Notes under the pieces: generated by a model
Told to the model about the DNA's origin: nothing
The model's input: only the letters and a program-made list of their open reading frames with translations
Database searches by the model: none
Translations under genes and position numbers: made by a program
Shown: positions 52,201 through 59,931 of the stretch, piece after piece
Layout: every line of letters starts with the position of its first letter
Numbering within the stretch: the stretch's first letter is position 1
Origin: Archangium sp.
GTDB lineage: Bacteria > Myxococcota > Myxococcia > Myxococcales > Myxococcaceae
NCBI GenBank assembly: GCA_030681645.1
Contig: JAUXRX010000004.1
Coordinates: 62,001-126,000, forward strand
DNA length: 64,000 nucleotides
Direction: 5' to 3'

Positions 52201-53316
52201 CAGCTCGACGTCGCGCTGGCGCAGCGTCACCTTCACCACGCGATCGCCCGTCCACGCGACGGTGAGCTTCACCGGCTGATCAGCCGCGGTGACCTCGCTC
52301 GACGCCACCAGCGTGGCGCCCTCGTTCACCGGCGCAGGCAGCGGCACCGTCTTCTTCACGCTCGCGGGCTCGGTGACCTTGAGCGTGTACGTCTCGCCCC
52401 TCACCGGGCTGAGCTGGAAGCGCCCCCGGCCTTCGTGTTCGGTGCGGAAGGTGGCGACCTCCTTGCCCTTCGAGTCGACGATGACGCCGGCGATGTCGGC
52501 GGGCTTCTTCGAGAGCGTGCGGGCCTCGAGGTAGACGCGGTTGGTGAGGCCGGCGACCAGGTCGCCACCTTCGGGATAGAGGGCGACCTCGAACGAGGTG
52601 ACCAGCAGCGGAATGGTCTTGGTGGCGGTCTCGACCACGCCGCCGTCTTCGATGGTGAAGGCGATGCTGCCCTCGCCGCGCTCGATGTTCGCGGGCAGCT
52701 TGAGCGAGACGGTGCAGTGGCCCTTGTCGTCCAGCGCGCAGGGCGCCCTCGCCACGTCCACCCCGTCGACGCGCGCGACCGCGGTGATCTTCGCGCCCTT
52801 CGGCACGCCGCCTTCGCTGCGCATGGTCTCGAGCGTGGCGGTGAGCGTGTCACCCTGGCCGTAGCCGTCGCGCGCGAAGACGATCTGGCTCTTGAGCCGC
52901 GGCGCCCGGTACACGCGCACGTCGAACTTCCGCTCGCCGGGTGCATGGCCGTACGCGCCCGCCGCGGAGAGGGTGAACTCGCCGCCCGCCTGGCCCTCGG
53001 GCACCACCCAGCTGAAGCCGAACGCGCCGTCGGTCACCTGCGACTGGCCGGCGGTGATGGTCTCGCCCTTCGGGCCCTTGATGGTGACCTGCGCCTGTTG
53101 GCCGTTGGGCGCGGGCACGCGGGTCTTCGCGTCGAGCACGACGCCGCGCACGTAGACGGTCTCGCCGATCTTGTAGATGGGCTTGTCGGTGGTGACGTGG
53201 GTGAGGAAGCGGGTCGCCCCCCCGACGCGCGCGGTGGTGATGGGGTCGACGACCTTGTGGGCGCCGGCGGTGAGGAAGAGACAGACGGCTCCGACGGAGA
53301 GCAGGCGAGTGACCAT
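49213..53316 (-). CDS. alpha-2-macroglobulin family protein
   Basis: A 1367-residue exported protein. The signal (LLSVGAVCLFLTAGA) lacks a lipobox, so it is periplasmic or secreted. The MG2-like repeats begin near residue 40 (THVTTDKPIYKIGETVYVRG). A Pro/Met-rich segment with PPPPP at ~575-640 occupies the bait-region position. The thioester motif is intact: Cys897-Phe-Glu-Gln (PSGCFEQTSSTVYP), able to bind attacking proteases covalently. Bacterial versions protect the envelope from proteases and often pair with PbpC, which is absent here. AAGGA ribosome site precedes ATG 53316. Confidence 0.93.
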   Translation of the reverse strand: MVTRLLSVGAVCLFLTAGAHKVVDPITTARVGGATRFLTHVTTDKPIYKIGETVYVRGVVLDAKTRVPAPNGQQAQVTIKGPKGETITAGQSQVTDGAFGFSWVVPEGQAGGEFTLSAAGAYGHAPGERKFDVRVYRAPRLKSQIVFARDGYGQGDTLTATLETMRSEGGVPKGAKITAVARVDGVDVARAPCALDDKGHCTVSLKLPANIERGEGSIAFTIEDGGVVETATKTIPLLVTSFEVALYPEGGDLVAGLTNRVYLEARTLSKKPADIAGVIVDSKGKEVATFRTEHEGRGRFQLSPVRGETYTLKVTEPASVKKTVPLPAPVNEGATLVASSEVTAADQPVKLTVAWTGDRVVKVTLRQRDVELSTVEVDARKQKGSDVSLDAKNAEGVLVATVTAKDGTPLAERLVFRAAKKSLAIELKADRERYVPGAPVSLKLKTLVDGKPAAAFVGLTVTDDSIQELIEKREQAPNLPVMVFLEDDVRELADAHVYLDAKNPKSKLAVDLLLGTQGWRRFALINVADFLNREQDEARRALAMFDGQSMLEPETTAMLDMAPMGGARNVPGRPMMAPPAPMPQAMMPKNKPQEPNRPPQEAPPPVAVAAAPPPPPVQPVVVMPMKEEAQKRQNNMGVRAMRADDRLVAGESMRVPFAFVTIREFAHQVRPNRKPNDRLDFAETLYWSASIKTDANGEATVKFGMSDAVTSFRAAADGFTSTGVLGASNVKLDSVKAFYVEPKLPLEVTEGDVIRLPIAFVNGTREPLAGVSMVMTTKADLRFTAPTAFALKADERARRVVELTVGPKSKSTELTLNATAGGYSDVVTRELSIKPKGFPAQQSAGGLLAANGKAGFKFTMPADTVPGSVTTSIAIYPSPAGNLSSALKSMIQEPSGCFEQTSSTVYPMTMAVQYFNTHTGSDPALIKDAQEKLERGYKRLVGYECKQKGYEWFGEDPGHEALTAYGILEFTDIGKVRPVDQSMLSNTKAWLLKQRDGKGGFERKRRALHTWIEDKDTSDAYITWALLETGEKGLGAEVKRVKEAGLASANSYVVAVAANVAQLSGDTATAGQLLKKLAAKQNGKGFVDGGTQSIVGSTGQSLAIETTAFATLAWLRAGNDYVGNVEKAIKGLAEASKDGSYGATQSTVLALRAVLEYDRVRSAGRKPGSVRLLVDGKPLGAPVKYDGTTQTALMLPDASELLGAGEHTLELVQEGGGQLPWSMAVKSNRVKPENSPETKVSLEVVLSKAGLSEGDVVEATARVTNLTDTQLPTVVAIVGVPGGLEPRIDQLKELVKAKTIDAYEIMGRDVVLYWRGMTPKQQVRVPVSLIAAVPGKYVGPASRAYLYYGNEHKAWVDGLKADVVAKN

Positions 53317-53382
53317 GAGGGCGTTCCTTCTCGAGTGAGCGAGGGTGAAACGGCTGAGGACGCACTCTGGTCTAAAGCGAAG

Positions 53383-53718
53383 TCACTTCACGAGTTGAAT
53401 CGCCACGCAGCGCGAGGCCACGCACTTCAACGGCGCCGGCGCCGCGCACTTCTTCATCGGGCAATTCGGCGTGAAGCCGAGCGTCTTGCAGGCGCGCGTG
53501 ACGGCCTCGACATGCCGCTTCGACGCGGGGGCGGGCGAACAGGTTCCATCGCAGCACTGGCCATCGACGAGGGACGTCCAGTCGTAGTCGCAGTCGTCGT
53601 CCTTCACGCAGCCGTCATCGCGGGTGGGCAGCACCGCGCTCGTCGACGCGGTGAAGGGCTCGGATCGCTTGCAGGCGACCGGGGCCGCGAGGACCAGCAC
53701 GAAGAGGAAGATGCGCAC
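53383..53718 (-). CDS. small cysteine-rich lipoprotein
   Basis: A 111-residue protein with lipobox (APVAC, Cys16). After a short linker it has nine cysteines with spacing DDGC, DDDC, GQCCDGTC, CKTLGF, CPMKKC, CVASRC, likely a disulphide-rich domain. It lies 66 nt upstream of the alpha-2-macroglobulin gene on the same strand. Family not recognised. Confidence 0.65.
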   Translation of the reverse strand: MRIFLFVLVLAAPVACKRSEPFTASTSAVLPTRDDGCVKDDDCDYDWTSLVDGQCCDGTCSPAPASKRHVEAVTRACKTLGFTPNCPMKKCAAPAPLKCVASRCVAIQLVK

Positions 53719-53850
53719 GCGGGCACCTTACGGCAACCTCCGGTCCGATGAAGGGCCGCAAGCTTCTGGCGCGGAGGGAAGAAGCGCTCGATCGCGCGCA
53801 GGTGTTCCCGTCGAGCTGCTGGTGGACTCACCGCTGATGACGGAGGCGCG

Positions 53851-54519
53851 GTGCAGGCAGGTACTCTCGACGCCGCGCAGCGAGTACGGTCCGTCGATGA
53901 GGAAGTCCTGATCACCTCGCGGACCATCTCCGTCGAGCTCCGCGCAGATCTCGTCTTCCAGATGCTGGAGGTCCTCGGGCAACCCCGGCCCAGTCACTGG
54001 TCGCGCGTGTGGCCGGCGTCGGTGGCGATGAGCCGTTGGCTGCTGGACCAGCGCGTGGGCTCTCTCCCCCTCAGCGCCACCGAGCTGGGCTGCGGCATGG
54101 GCCTGGTGAGCATGACGCTCGCGCACCTGGGGTTGATCACCGAGGGCACCGACCGCGAGCCCCTCGCGCTCGCCTTCGCCCTCAAGAACGCGCTGCTCAA
54201 CGGGCTGATCGGCTTCTCGGCCAGCAAGCTCGAGTGGAGTGAGGGCAAAGGCGTACCCACGTCGCTGCTGGTCGCGTCCGACGTGGTCTACGAGGCCGGC
54301 GCGCCCGAGCTGCTCTTCGCCCTGGTGGAGACCGACGGGCTGCTCTCGCCCGGCGGCCGGCTGCTGCTCGGTGTTCCGCGCGCGCGCACCGAGCTGCTCG
54401 ACACGTTCGTCAACCGGCTGCAGCTGGGCGGGTACTCACACAGCGAAGAGGCGAGGTCGGTCGACTGGGAAGGCCGGGCGGAGGCCATCGACGTGCACGT
54501 GCTGATGCGTCCGGCGTGA
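53851..54519 (+). CDS. METTL/Methyltransf_16-type class I methyltransferase
   Basis: A 222-residue cytoplasmic protein. Motif HWSRVWPASVAMSRWLL precedes the SAM-binding loop ELGCGMGLVSMTLAHLG, then LLVASDVVYEA, a set typical of the METTL21/EEF2KMT-like protein lysine methyltransferases. The substrate is probably a protein side chain. GGAGG precedes GTG 53851. Not in an operon with the permease, which has its own box. Confidence 0.8.
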   Translation: MQAGTLDAAQRVRSVDEEVLITSRTISVELRADLVFQMLEVLGQPRPSHWSRVWPASVAMSRWLLDQRVGSLPLSATELGCGMGLVSMTLAHLGLITEGTDREPLALAFALKNALLNGLIGFSASKLEWSEGKGVPTSLLVASDVVYEAGAPELLFALVETDGLLSPGGRLLLGVPRARTELLDTFVNRLQLGGYSHSEEARSVDWEGRAEAIDVHVLMRPA

Positions 54520-54542
54520 GCGCCCGGGCTCGCAGGAGGACG

Positions 54543-54569
54543 CCCCTCGACTCCGCTCGGGGTGAACGG
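54543..54569. repeat. REP-A element
   Basis: Near-perfect REP-A copy between the methyltransferase and the permease, followed by a degenerate half (54583-54599). Confidence 0.8.
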
Positions 54570-54607
54570 TTGCGATCAACCTTGTCGGGGTGAACGGGGG
54601 GTGGTGC

Positions 54608-54613
54608 TACCTT
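54608..54613 (+). promoter_or_regulatory. putative leaderless -10 box
   Basis: TACCTT seven nucleotides before ATG 54621, with no Shine-Dalgarno sequence. Confidence 0.4.
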
Positions 54614-54620
54614 CCGCCCG

Positions 54621-56168
54621 ATGCACGACCCGGCCCTCGCGGCAGAAGCGCTGGCGGACCTCCCGGCCGACATCGCCGACAGCCCGCTCTTCAACGCCGA
54701 CTTAGCCCCCGTTCCCCAGGCTCGCCGCAACTGGTCCACCTACAACTTCGCCGCGCTGTGGATCAGCATGGCGCACTGCATTCCCACGTACATGATGGCC
54801 GGCGGCCTGGTGGCGGTGGGCATGAACTGGTGGCAGGCGCTGCTCACCATCGGCCTGGGCAACATCATCGTGCTGGTGCCCATCCTCCTCAACGCGCACC
54901 CGGGCACGAAGTACGGCATTCCCTTCCCCGTGCTGGCGCGCTCGTCGTTCGGCACGAAGGGCGCGAACATACCCGCGGTGCTGCGCGCGATCGTCGCGTG
55001 CGGCTGGTTCGGCATCCAGACCTTCATCGGCGGCGAAGCGGTGAAGACGTTCGTCGAGGCGCTCTGGCCCGGCTACGCGCACCTCGGCGGCGACTTCAGG
55101 CTGCTGGGGCTCTCCCTGCCCTCGGCGATCACCTTCCTCGTCTTCTGGTCGCTCAACATCCTCATCATCCTGCGCGGCATGAACGCGGTGCGGGTGTTCG
55201 AGAACTGGGCCGCGCCGCTGGTGCTGGTGATGGCGGCCGCGCTGTTGATCTGGGTCGTCTCGCGCGCGGGCGGGGTGGGGCCGATGCTGCAGCAGCCCTC
55301 GCGCTTCGCCACCGTGGGCGAGTTCTGGAAGGTCTTCATTCCTTCGCTCACCGGCATGGTGGGCTTCTGGGCCACGCTCTCGCTCAACATTCCCGACTTC
55401 ACCCGCTTCGGCAAAGGCCAGCGCGAGCAGATGCTGGGGCAGACGCTGGGGTTGCCCACCACGATGGTGTTGTTCTCGGCGATGGGCGTGGTGATCACCA
55501 GCGCGGCGCAGTCGCTCTTGCACGGCGTCGACGCCTCGAAGCTGTGGGACCCGGTGATCATCCTCTCGCACCTGACCTCGTCGGTGCCTCCGCCGGGCAT
55601 GAGCGAGCCCCTCATCGCCAGCGCGGCGACGCGGTTGATCGTCGCCATCGTGGCGCTGCTGGGCGTGGCCATCGCCACCATCTCGGTGAACATCGCGGCC
55701 AACGTGGTGAGCCCGGCCAACGACTTCGCCAACCTGGCCCCGCGGTTGATCAGCTTCAAGACCGGCGGCGTCATCACCGGCGTGCTCGGCATCTTGATGA
55801 TGCCGTGGAAGTTCCTGGCGACGGCCGACACGTACATCTTCAACTGGCTCATCGGGTACTCGGCGCTGCTGGGGCCGATCGCCGGCATCATGGTGATGGA
55901 CTACTGGGTCTTGCGAAAGCAGGAGCTCGACGTGCCCGAGCTGTACCGGCCCAACGGGAAGTACGGGCACTTCAACGCGGCGGCCATCATCGCGCTGGTG
56001 CTGGGCGTGCTGCCGAACGTGCCGGGGTTCCTCAAGAGCGCCGGGTTCCTCACCGGCGAGAAGAACTTCTTCGACGAGCTCTACGTCTACGCCTGGTTCA
56101 TCGGCTTCGGGCTCTCGGCCGCGCTGTACGTGGGCTTGATGAAGGTGATGCCGCCGAAGAAGGCGTGA
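54621..56168 (+). CDS. NCS1-family nucleobase/hydantoin permease
   Basis: A 515-residue protein with twelve predicted membrane helices. Signature stretches include NWSTYNFAALWISMAHCIPT in helix 1, PGTKYGIPFPVLARSSFG, FWATLSLNIPDFTRFGKGQ and VNIAANVVSPANDFANL. This is the NCS1 (Mhp1-like) fold for uptake of uracil, hydantoin, allantoin or similar with Na+ or H+. The exact substrate cannot be read. It is followed by a REP-B terminator. Confidence 0.88.
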   Translation: MHDPALAAEALADLPADIADSPLFNADLAPVPQARRNWSTYNFAALWISMAHCIPTYMMAGGLVAVGMNWWQALLTIGLGNIIVLVPILLNAHPGTKYGIPFPVLARSSFGTKGANIPAVLRAIVACGWFGIQTFIGGEAVKTFVEALWPGYAHLGGDFRLLGLSLPSAITFLVFWSLNILIILRGMNAVRVFENWAAPLVLVMAAALLIWVVSRAGGVGPMLQQPSRFATVGEFWKVFIPSLTGMVGFWATLSLNIPDFTRFGKGQREQMLGQTLGLPTTMVLFSAMGVVITSAAQSLLHGVDASKLWDPVIILSHLTSSVPPPGMSEPLIASAATRLIVAIVALLGVAIATISVNIAANVVSPANDFANLAPRLISFKTGGVITGVLGILMMPWKFLATADTYIFNWLIGYSALLGPIAGIMVMDYWVLRKQELDVPELYRPNGKYGHFNAAAIIALVLGVLPNVPGFLKSAGFLTGEKNFFDELYVYAWFIGFGLSAALYVGLMKVMPPKKA

Positions 56169-56202
56169 CCCGTCTCCCTCTGGCAGACTTGCACGCAAGT
56201 GC

Positions 56203-56251
56203 GCCCCTCACCCGGCCTGCGGCCGACCTCTCCCCGCTTCGCAAGGAGAGG
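56203..56251. repeat. REP-B element
   Basis: Diverged copy after the permease, containing a CCTCTCC..GGAGAGG hairpin. Confidence 0.7.
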
Positions 56252-56255
56252 TTTT
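56227..56255 (+). terminator. intrinsic terminator after the permease
   Basis: Seven-bp stem CCTCTCC / GGAGAGG followed by TTTT, on the strand of the permease; it is the REP-B hairpin. Confidence 0.6.
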
Positions 56256-57697
56256 CAGAGGGCCCCCGCGAGCAGGTCGACCGCGCGCCCCAGCTCGGCC
56301 TCGTTGAACCGGGCGAACACCAGCCGCAGCGCACCCGGCTCGCGGCCCTCGAAGGTGTAGCGAGCGCCGGGATGCACCGAGACGCCGCGCACCAGCGCCT
56401 TGCCCAACCACCGCTGGAGGTCGATGGGCTTCTTCACCTGAGCCCACACCGAGATGCCGCCCGACGGCACCTTCCACGAGAGCACCTCGCCCAGCTTCGC
56501 CTCGAGCCTGCGCACGAGGAAGTCGCGCCGCGTCCGGTACACGCCGCGCATCTTGCGCACGTGCCGCTGCAGCTCACCCTCCTCGAGCAGCTCGGCCACC
56601 GTCGCCTCCATGGGATGATCTCCCTGCCTGTCCATCACCGCGCGCAGCCGCACCAGCCTGTCCGCGAGCGCCGTCGGAGCCACCACGAAGCCCAGCCGCA
56701 GCCCGGGCGCGAGCACCTTCGAGAGCGTGCCGATGGACGCCACCACCCCCGCGTCATCGGCGCTGGCCAGCGGCAGCACGGGCCGGCCCTCGTAGTGAAA
56801 CTCGTGGTCGTAGTCGTCCTCGATGACCAGCAGCCCGTATCGCTTCGCCAGCGCGAGGAGCTGGAGCCGTCTGCCCGCGGCCATGGTGACCGTGGTGGGG
56901 AACTGGTGATGCGGCGTGACGTACACCGCGCGCAGCTTGCGCCGCTTCGCCAGGCGCTCGAGCGCGTCGACCTGCAGACCGTCAGCGTCGACCGGCACCG
57001 GCACGAGCTGGGCACCCGCGAGCCGCAGCGCTTCCCACGCCGGGCGGTAGCCGAGCTCTTCCACGGCGACCGCTTCACCCGGCCGCAGCACCGCGCGCGC
57101 GAGCAGGTCGAGGGCCATCTGGCTTCCGCGCGTCACCACCAGCTGCTGCGCTGACGCGGGCACCCCGCGCACCTCGCTCACCATCTGCGCGAGCGCGCGC
57201 CGCAGCGCGGGGTGGCCTCCCGGCTCGCCGTACTCGAGCAGCCGGCGGCCGCCGCGCCGCACCACGCGCCGCCAGGTGCGGGCGATCAGCTCCACCGGCA
57301 CCAGGCGGGGATCAGGCGTGCCCGCGGAGAAGTGCAGCACCTCGGGAGGCAGGGTGAAGGGCCGCGACTGGAGGAACTCGGGCTCGGGAGGCAGCACCAC
57401 GCCGAGGGGAGCGAGGCCCTTTCCACCCGCGGTGGCCACCTCCTCGGGCAGCGCCTGGCTCACGAAGGTGCCCCGCGTGGGTGAGGTGGTGACCCAGCCC
57501 TGCGCCTCGAGCTCCGCGACGGCGGCGAGCACGGTGTTGCGGTTGAGGCCAAGTTCCTGGGCCCAGGGTCGGCTGCCCGGCAGTTGCTGGCCGGGCTTCA
57601 AGCGTCCCCGGCGGATGTCGCGCATCACCCCCCGCGCGATGCGCAGGAAGAGGGGACCGCTCCCTTCGGGCTCCAGCGTCAGCGTCCAGCGGCTCAT
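56255..57697 (-). CDS. MocR/PdxR-type transcription regulator
   Basis: A 480-residue protein. The N-terminal GntR winged helix (LFLRIARGVMRDIRRGRLKPG, then LGLNRNTVLAAVAELE) is fused to a fold-type I aminotransferase domain with GTLSKVLAPGLRLGF (Lys327 for PLP) and IEDDYDHEFHY. MocR proteins of this type often control vitamin B6 or GABA metabolism. Half-sites resembling those before the PNPOx-GNAT gene lie in its upstream region (57706-57749). It is convergent with the permease. Confidence 0.88.
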   Translation of the reverse strand: MSRWTLTLEPEGSGPLFLRIARGVMRDIRRGRLKPGQQLPGSRPWAQELGLNRNTVLAAVAELEAQGWVTTSPTRGTFVSQALPEEVATAGGKGLAPLGVVLPPEPEFLQSRPFTLPPEVLHFSAGTPDPRLVPVELIARTWRRVVRRGGRRLLEYGEPGGHPALRRALAQMVSEVRGVPASAQQLVVTRGSQMALDLLARAVLRPGEAVAVEELGYRPAWEALRLAGAQLVPVPVDADGLQVDALERLAKRRKLRAVYVTPHHQFPTTVTMAAGRRLQLLALAKRYGLLVIEDDYDHEFHYEGRPVLPLASADDAGVVASIGTLSKVLAPGLRLGFVVAPTALADRLVRLRAVMDRQGDHPMEATVAELLEEGELQRHVRKMRGVYRTRRDFLVRRLEAKLGEVLSWKVPSGGISVWAQVKKPIDLQRWLGKALVRGVSVHPGARYTFEGREPGALRLVFARFNEAELGRAVDLLAGAL

Positions 57698-57738
57698 GAG
57701 CGGGTGGTCTAGCAGAACGTGTCGAGGTGAGACTTCTC

Positions 57739-57749
57739 ACTGGTCCAGT
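57739..57749. promoter_or_regulatory. candidate MocR operator
   Basis: ACTGGTCCAGT is a perfect 11-bp palindrome 42 nt upstream of the MocR start, with a related GGTCTAG at 57706-57712. Confidence 0.45.
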
Positions 57750-57845
57750 CGCATCGTGACGAGGCCTTGAGCGCGATCAACGGTCGAATCCCCCGGCGGA
57801 GTGAGGCTCCAGGCACCGTTGCTCCACCCCATTGCCCGAGGTCCC

Positions 57846-58253
57846 ATGCGCTTTGCTCTCGTCGCCGTCTCATTCCTGTTCCTGGTTTCCTCGTCGGCGT
57901 GCGGCAACGTCTGCAAGAAGGGCGACTCGACCTGCAGCTGTTCAGCGCCGGGCACCTGTTCGTGGTCGTGCGCAGGCGGCGAGTGCTCGTTCGTGAACAC
58001 CGGCGCTGGAGACTCCACGTGGGACTGCCCCGACGGCAAGTGCGCGCTGAGCAACTCGGGGCAGGGCAACGCCACGCTGAACTGCGCCGGGGGCAGCTGC
58101 ACCGCCGTCAGCTCGGGCCAGGGGAACGTGACGGTGAACTGCAGTGGCGGCGGGTGCACCATGTCCTGCTCTGGCCAGGGGACCTGCACCATCACGGGCT
58201 GTCCTGACTGCACCTGCACGTCCGGCGTCACCGCCACCTGCGTGGTGCGCTGA
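57846..58253 (+). CDS. cysteine-rich repeat lipoprotein
   Basis: A 135-residue protein with signal and lipobox (SSSAC, Cys19). About four repeats of ~20 residues with the pattern CAGGSCTAVSSGQGNVTVNC each hold paired cysteines, resembling a small beta-solenoid. ATG 57846 follows GAGGTCCC. Codon usage is normal. Function unknown. Confidence 0.7.
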   Translation: MRFALVAVSFLFLVSSSACGNVCKKGDSTCSCSAPGTCSWSCAGGECSFVNTGAGDSTWDCPDGKCALSNSGQGNATLNCAGGSCTAVSSGQGNVTVNCSGGGCTMSCSGQGTCTITGCPDCTCTSGVTATCVVR

Positions 58254-58280
58254 ACCGGCCAGCGCGGCTCGTTTCTGATC

Positions 58281-58286
58281 TACACA
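58281..58286 (+). promoter_or_regulatory. possible leaderless -10 box
   Basis: TACACA six nucleotides before ATG 58293; the spacer also contains GGGGG, so ribosome binding is possible. Confidence 0.2.
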
Positions 58287-58292
58287 GGGGGC

Positions 58293-59417
58293 ATGCTCCG
58301 CAAGGCGCTTCCCCTCGTCGCGCTGGCGCTCGTCGCAGGGCTGCTCTTCGTCTTCTCCCCGGACTCCGCCGAGAGCCCGCCGGCGCCGCCGGTCGCGCCC
58401 GAGCCGACGCTGACTGAGCGGATCGCGCCGCAAGCGTTGCCGGAGCCACGCGTGGAGTCACCGCCGCTGCCCGACGCAGCACAGCCGGTGGCTGCGTCCA
58501 CGCCACCTGAGCTGGATGCGGGCCCCCCGACACCGCTCGCGGTCGATGGCGGCGGCCCCGTGGAGAGCGGAGCGCCGCCTCCTCCCGCACCGGTCGAGCC
58601 CGCGCCCACGCCGCCCTCGTTCGCCATCGACGCGGGTGCGCCCGCGAAGAACGATCCGCGCTTCACCATTCGCTGGGGCCAGCCCGGGCTGTGTGGCGAG
58701 GAGCCGCTCGAGCGCCTGGCCCAACGCCGCGCCTCGCTGTTGTCGACCTTCATCGGCGTGCGCCGCGCAGGCACCACGGTCTTCCGCGACCGAGACGCCG
58801 ACCCCGCGTTCGCCGACCTCGTCGGAGACTCGCTGGCGCAGGCCCGCGTCATCGTCACCCGCCTGCTCGGCCCGCGCGCCGACGTGGCGCTGCCGGTCAT
58901 CTACGTCTACGCGAACGGCGAGCAGATGCGCGACGTCGCCTGCGTGAACACCGCCACCCAGGGCTACTACGACGGCGCGATTCACCTGCCCGCGACCGAC
59001 CCCGACGCGTACCGCACCATCGTGCACGAGCACGTGCACCACGTGCTCAACGCCTTCGGGCTGCGCAAGCCGATGTGGCTGCACGAGGGGCTGGCGATGT
59101 ACGCGGCCGACGAGCGCTGGTGGGAAGACCCGCGGCTGGGCCTCACCACCTGGCTGCGCGGCAGGCACCTGCCCTTCCCCGCCCTGGTCGAGGCCTTTCC
59201 CCACACCGCCGACGAGCTCTTCGCGGGCGCCGCGTACTACCAGAGCTACCAGATGGTGAGCTTCGTGGCCGCGCGCAGCGGCCGCGGCGATTTTTCCTGG
59301 CTCGTCGATGGGCTCGTCGCGGGCACGCTCACCGCGCAGACGTGCTTCGGGGACAGCGTGGGGCTCACGGCTGATCAGCTCGAGAGCGCGTGGAGCGCCT
59401 TCATCCAGGCGCGCTGA
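58293..59417 (+). CDS. gluzincin-type metallopeptidase (peptidase MA-like)
   Basis: A 374-residue protein. The N-terminal anchor (LPLVALALVAGLLFVF) is followed by a Pro-rich, DAG-containing linker (~25-120), then a catalytic part with HEHVHH (His245, Glu246, His249) and HEGLAMY (Glu265). This resembles the peptidase at 16816. Likely periplasmic and membrane-tethered. The substrate is unknown. Confidence 0.75.
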   Translation: MLRKALPLVALALVAGLLFVFSPDSAESPPAPPVAPEPTLTERIAPQALPEPRVESPPLPDAAQPVAASTPPELDAGPPTPLAVDGGGPVESGAPPPPAPVEPAPTPPSFAIDAGAPAKNDPRFTIRWGQPGLCGEEPLERLAQRRASLLSTFIGVRRAGTTVFRDRDADPAFADLVGDSLAQARVIVTRLLGPRADVALPVIYVYANGEQMRDVACVNTATQGYYDGAIHLPATDPDAYRTIVHEHVHHVLNAFGLRKPMWLHEGLAMYAADERWWEDPRLGLTTWLRGRHLPFPALVEAFPHTADELFAGAAYYQSYQMVSFVAARSGRGDFSWLVDGLVAGTLTAQTCFGDSVGLTADQLESAWSAFIQAR

Positions 59418-59523
59418 CGTCGTCGCGCACGTCGTGCTCCCTCAGGAATCTGCGGAGCAGCCGCGTGCACTGCCGCTGATTTCGGGCCGCCGTCCCGTGC
59501 ATGGCGATTGCAGTTCCCGGGGC

Positions 59524-59931
59524 ATGCGCCTCCTTCTCCCGTTCGCTCTCGCCGGTGCCGTGCTGATCGCGTGTGGTCCTCCGTGCGATACCCTGGCCAG
59601 GTCCATCAGGGGGCTGTCGGTGTGCGTCGTGCCTGGCACCGGTTCCTTCGCGCCCGACGCCGGCTTCACCCTGAAGGTCTGGACTGATGGCACCCCCGTC
59701 TCGCCCTGCGTGGTCGACGTGGACGCTGCGAGCGGCCGCCTCACGCTCGGGCTCGGCCAGGCCGTGAGCGCATGCAGCGGCGCCAGCGGCGGTGCGGCGG
59801 CCCCCCGGGAGCCACCGTTCGCCACCTGCAACATCCCCCCGCTGGCGGCCGGGCAGTACACCATCGACACCCAGCCACAGACCGTCTTCACGCTCCCGGC
59901 GGGCGATGCGGGCCTGCCGGCATGTCCGTAG
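59524..59931 (+). CDS. small lipoprotein of unknown family
   Basis: A 135-residue protein with lipobox (VLIAC, Cys17). It has five further cysteines and a beta-like pattern (GFTLKVWTDGTPVSPCVVDV, ASGRLTLGLGQAVS). Its 3' end overlaps the convergent PNPOx-GNAT gene by 44 nt. Function unknown. Confidence 0.6.
   Translation: MRLLLPFALAGAVLIACGPPCDTLARSIRGLSVCVVPGTGSFAPDAGFTLKVWTDGTPVSPCVVDVDAASGRLTLGLGQAVSACSGASGGAAAPREPPFATCNIPPLAAGQYTIDTQPQTVFTLPAGDAGLPACP

Noticed and set aside
49261..53751. 1496-residue frame on the plus strand opposite the alpha-2-macroglobulin gene
   Set aside because: The translation is Arg/His/Leu-rich, has no family motif and mirrors the codon bias of the real gene. 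It is a high-GC antisense shadow.
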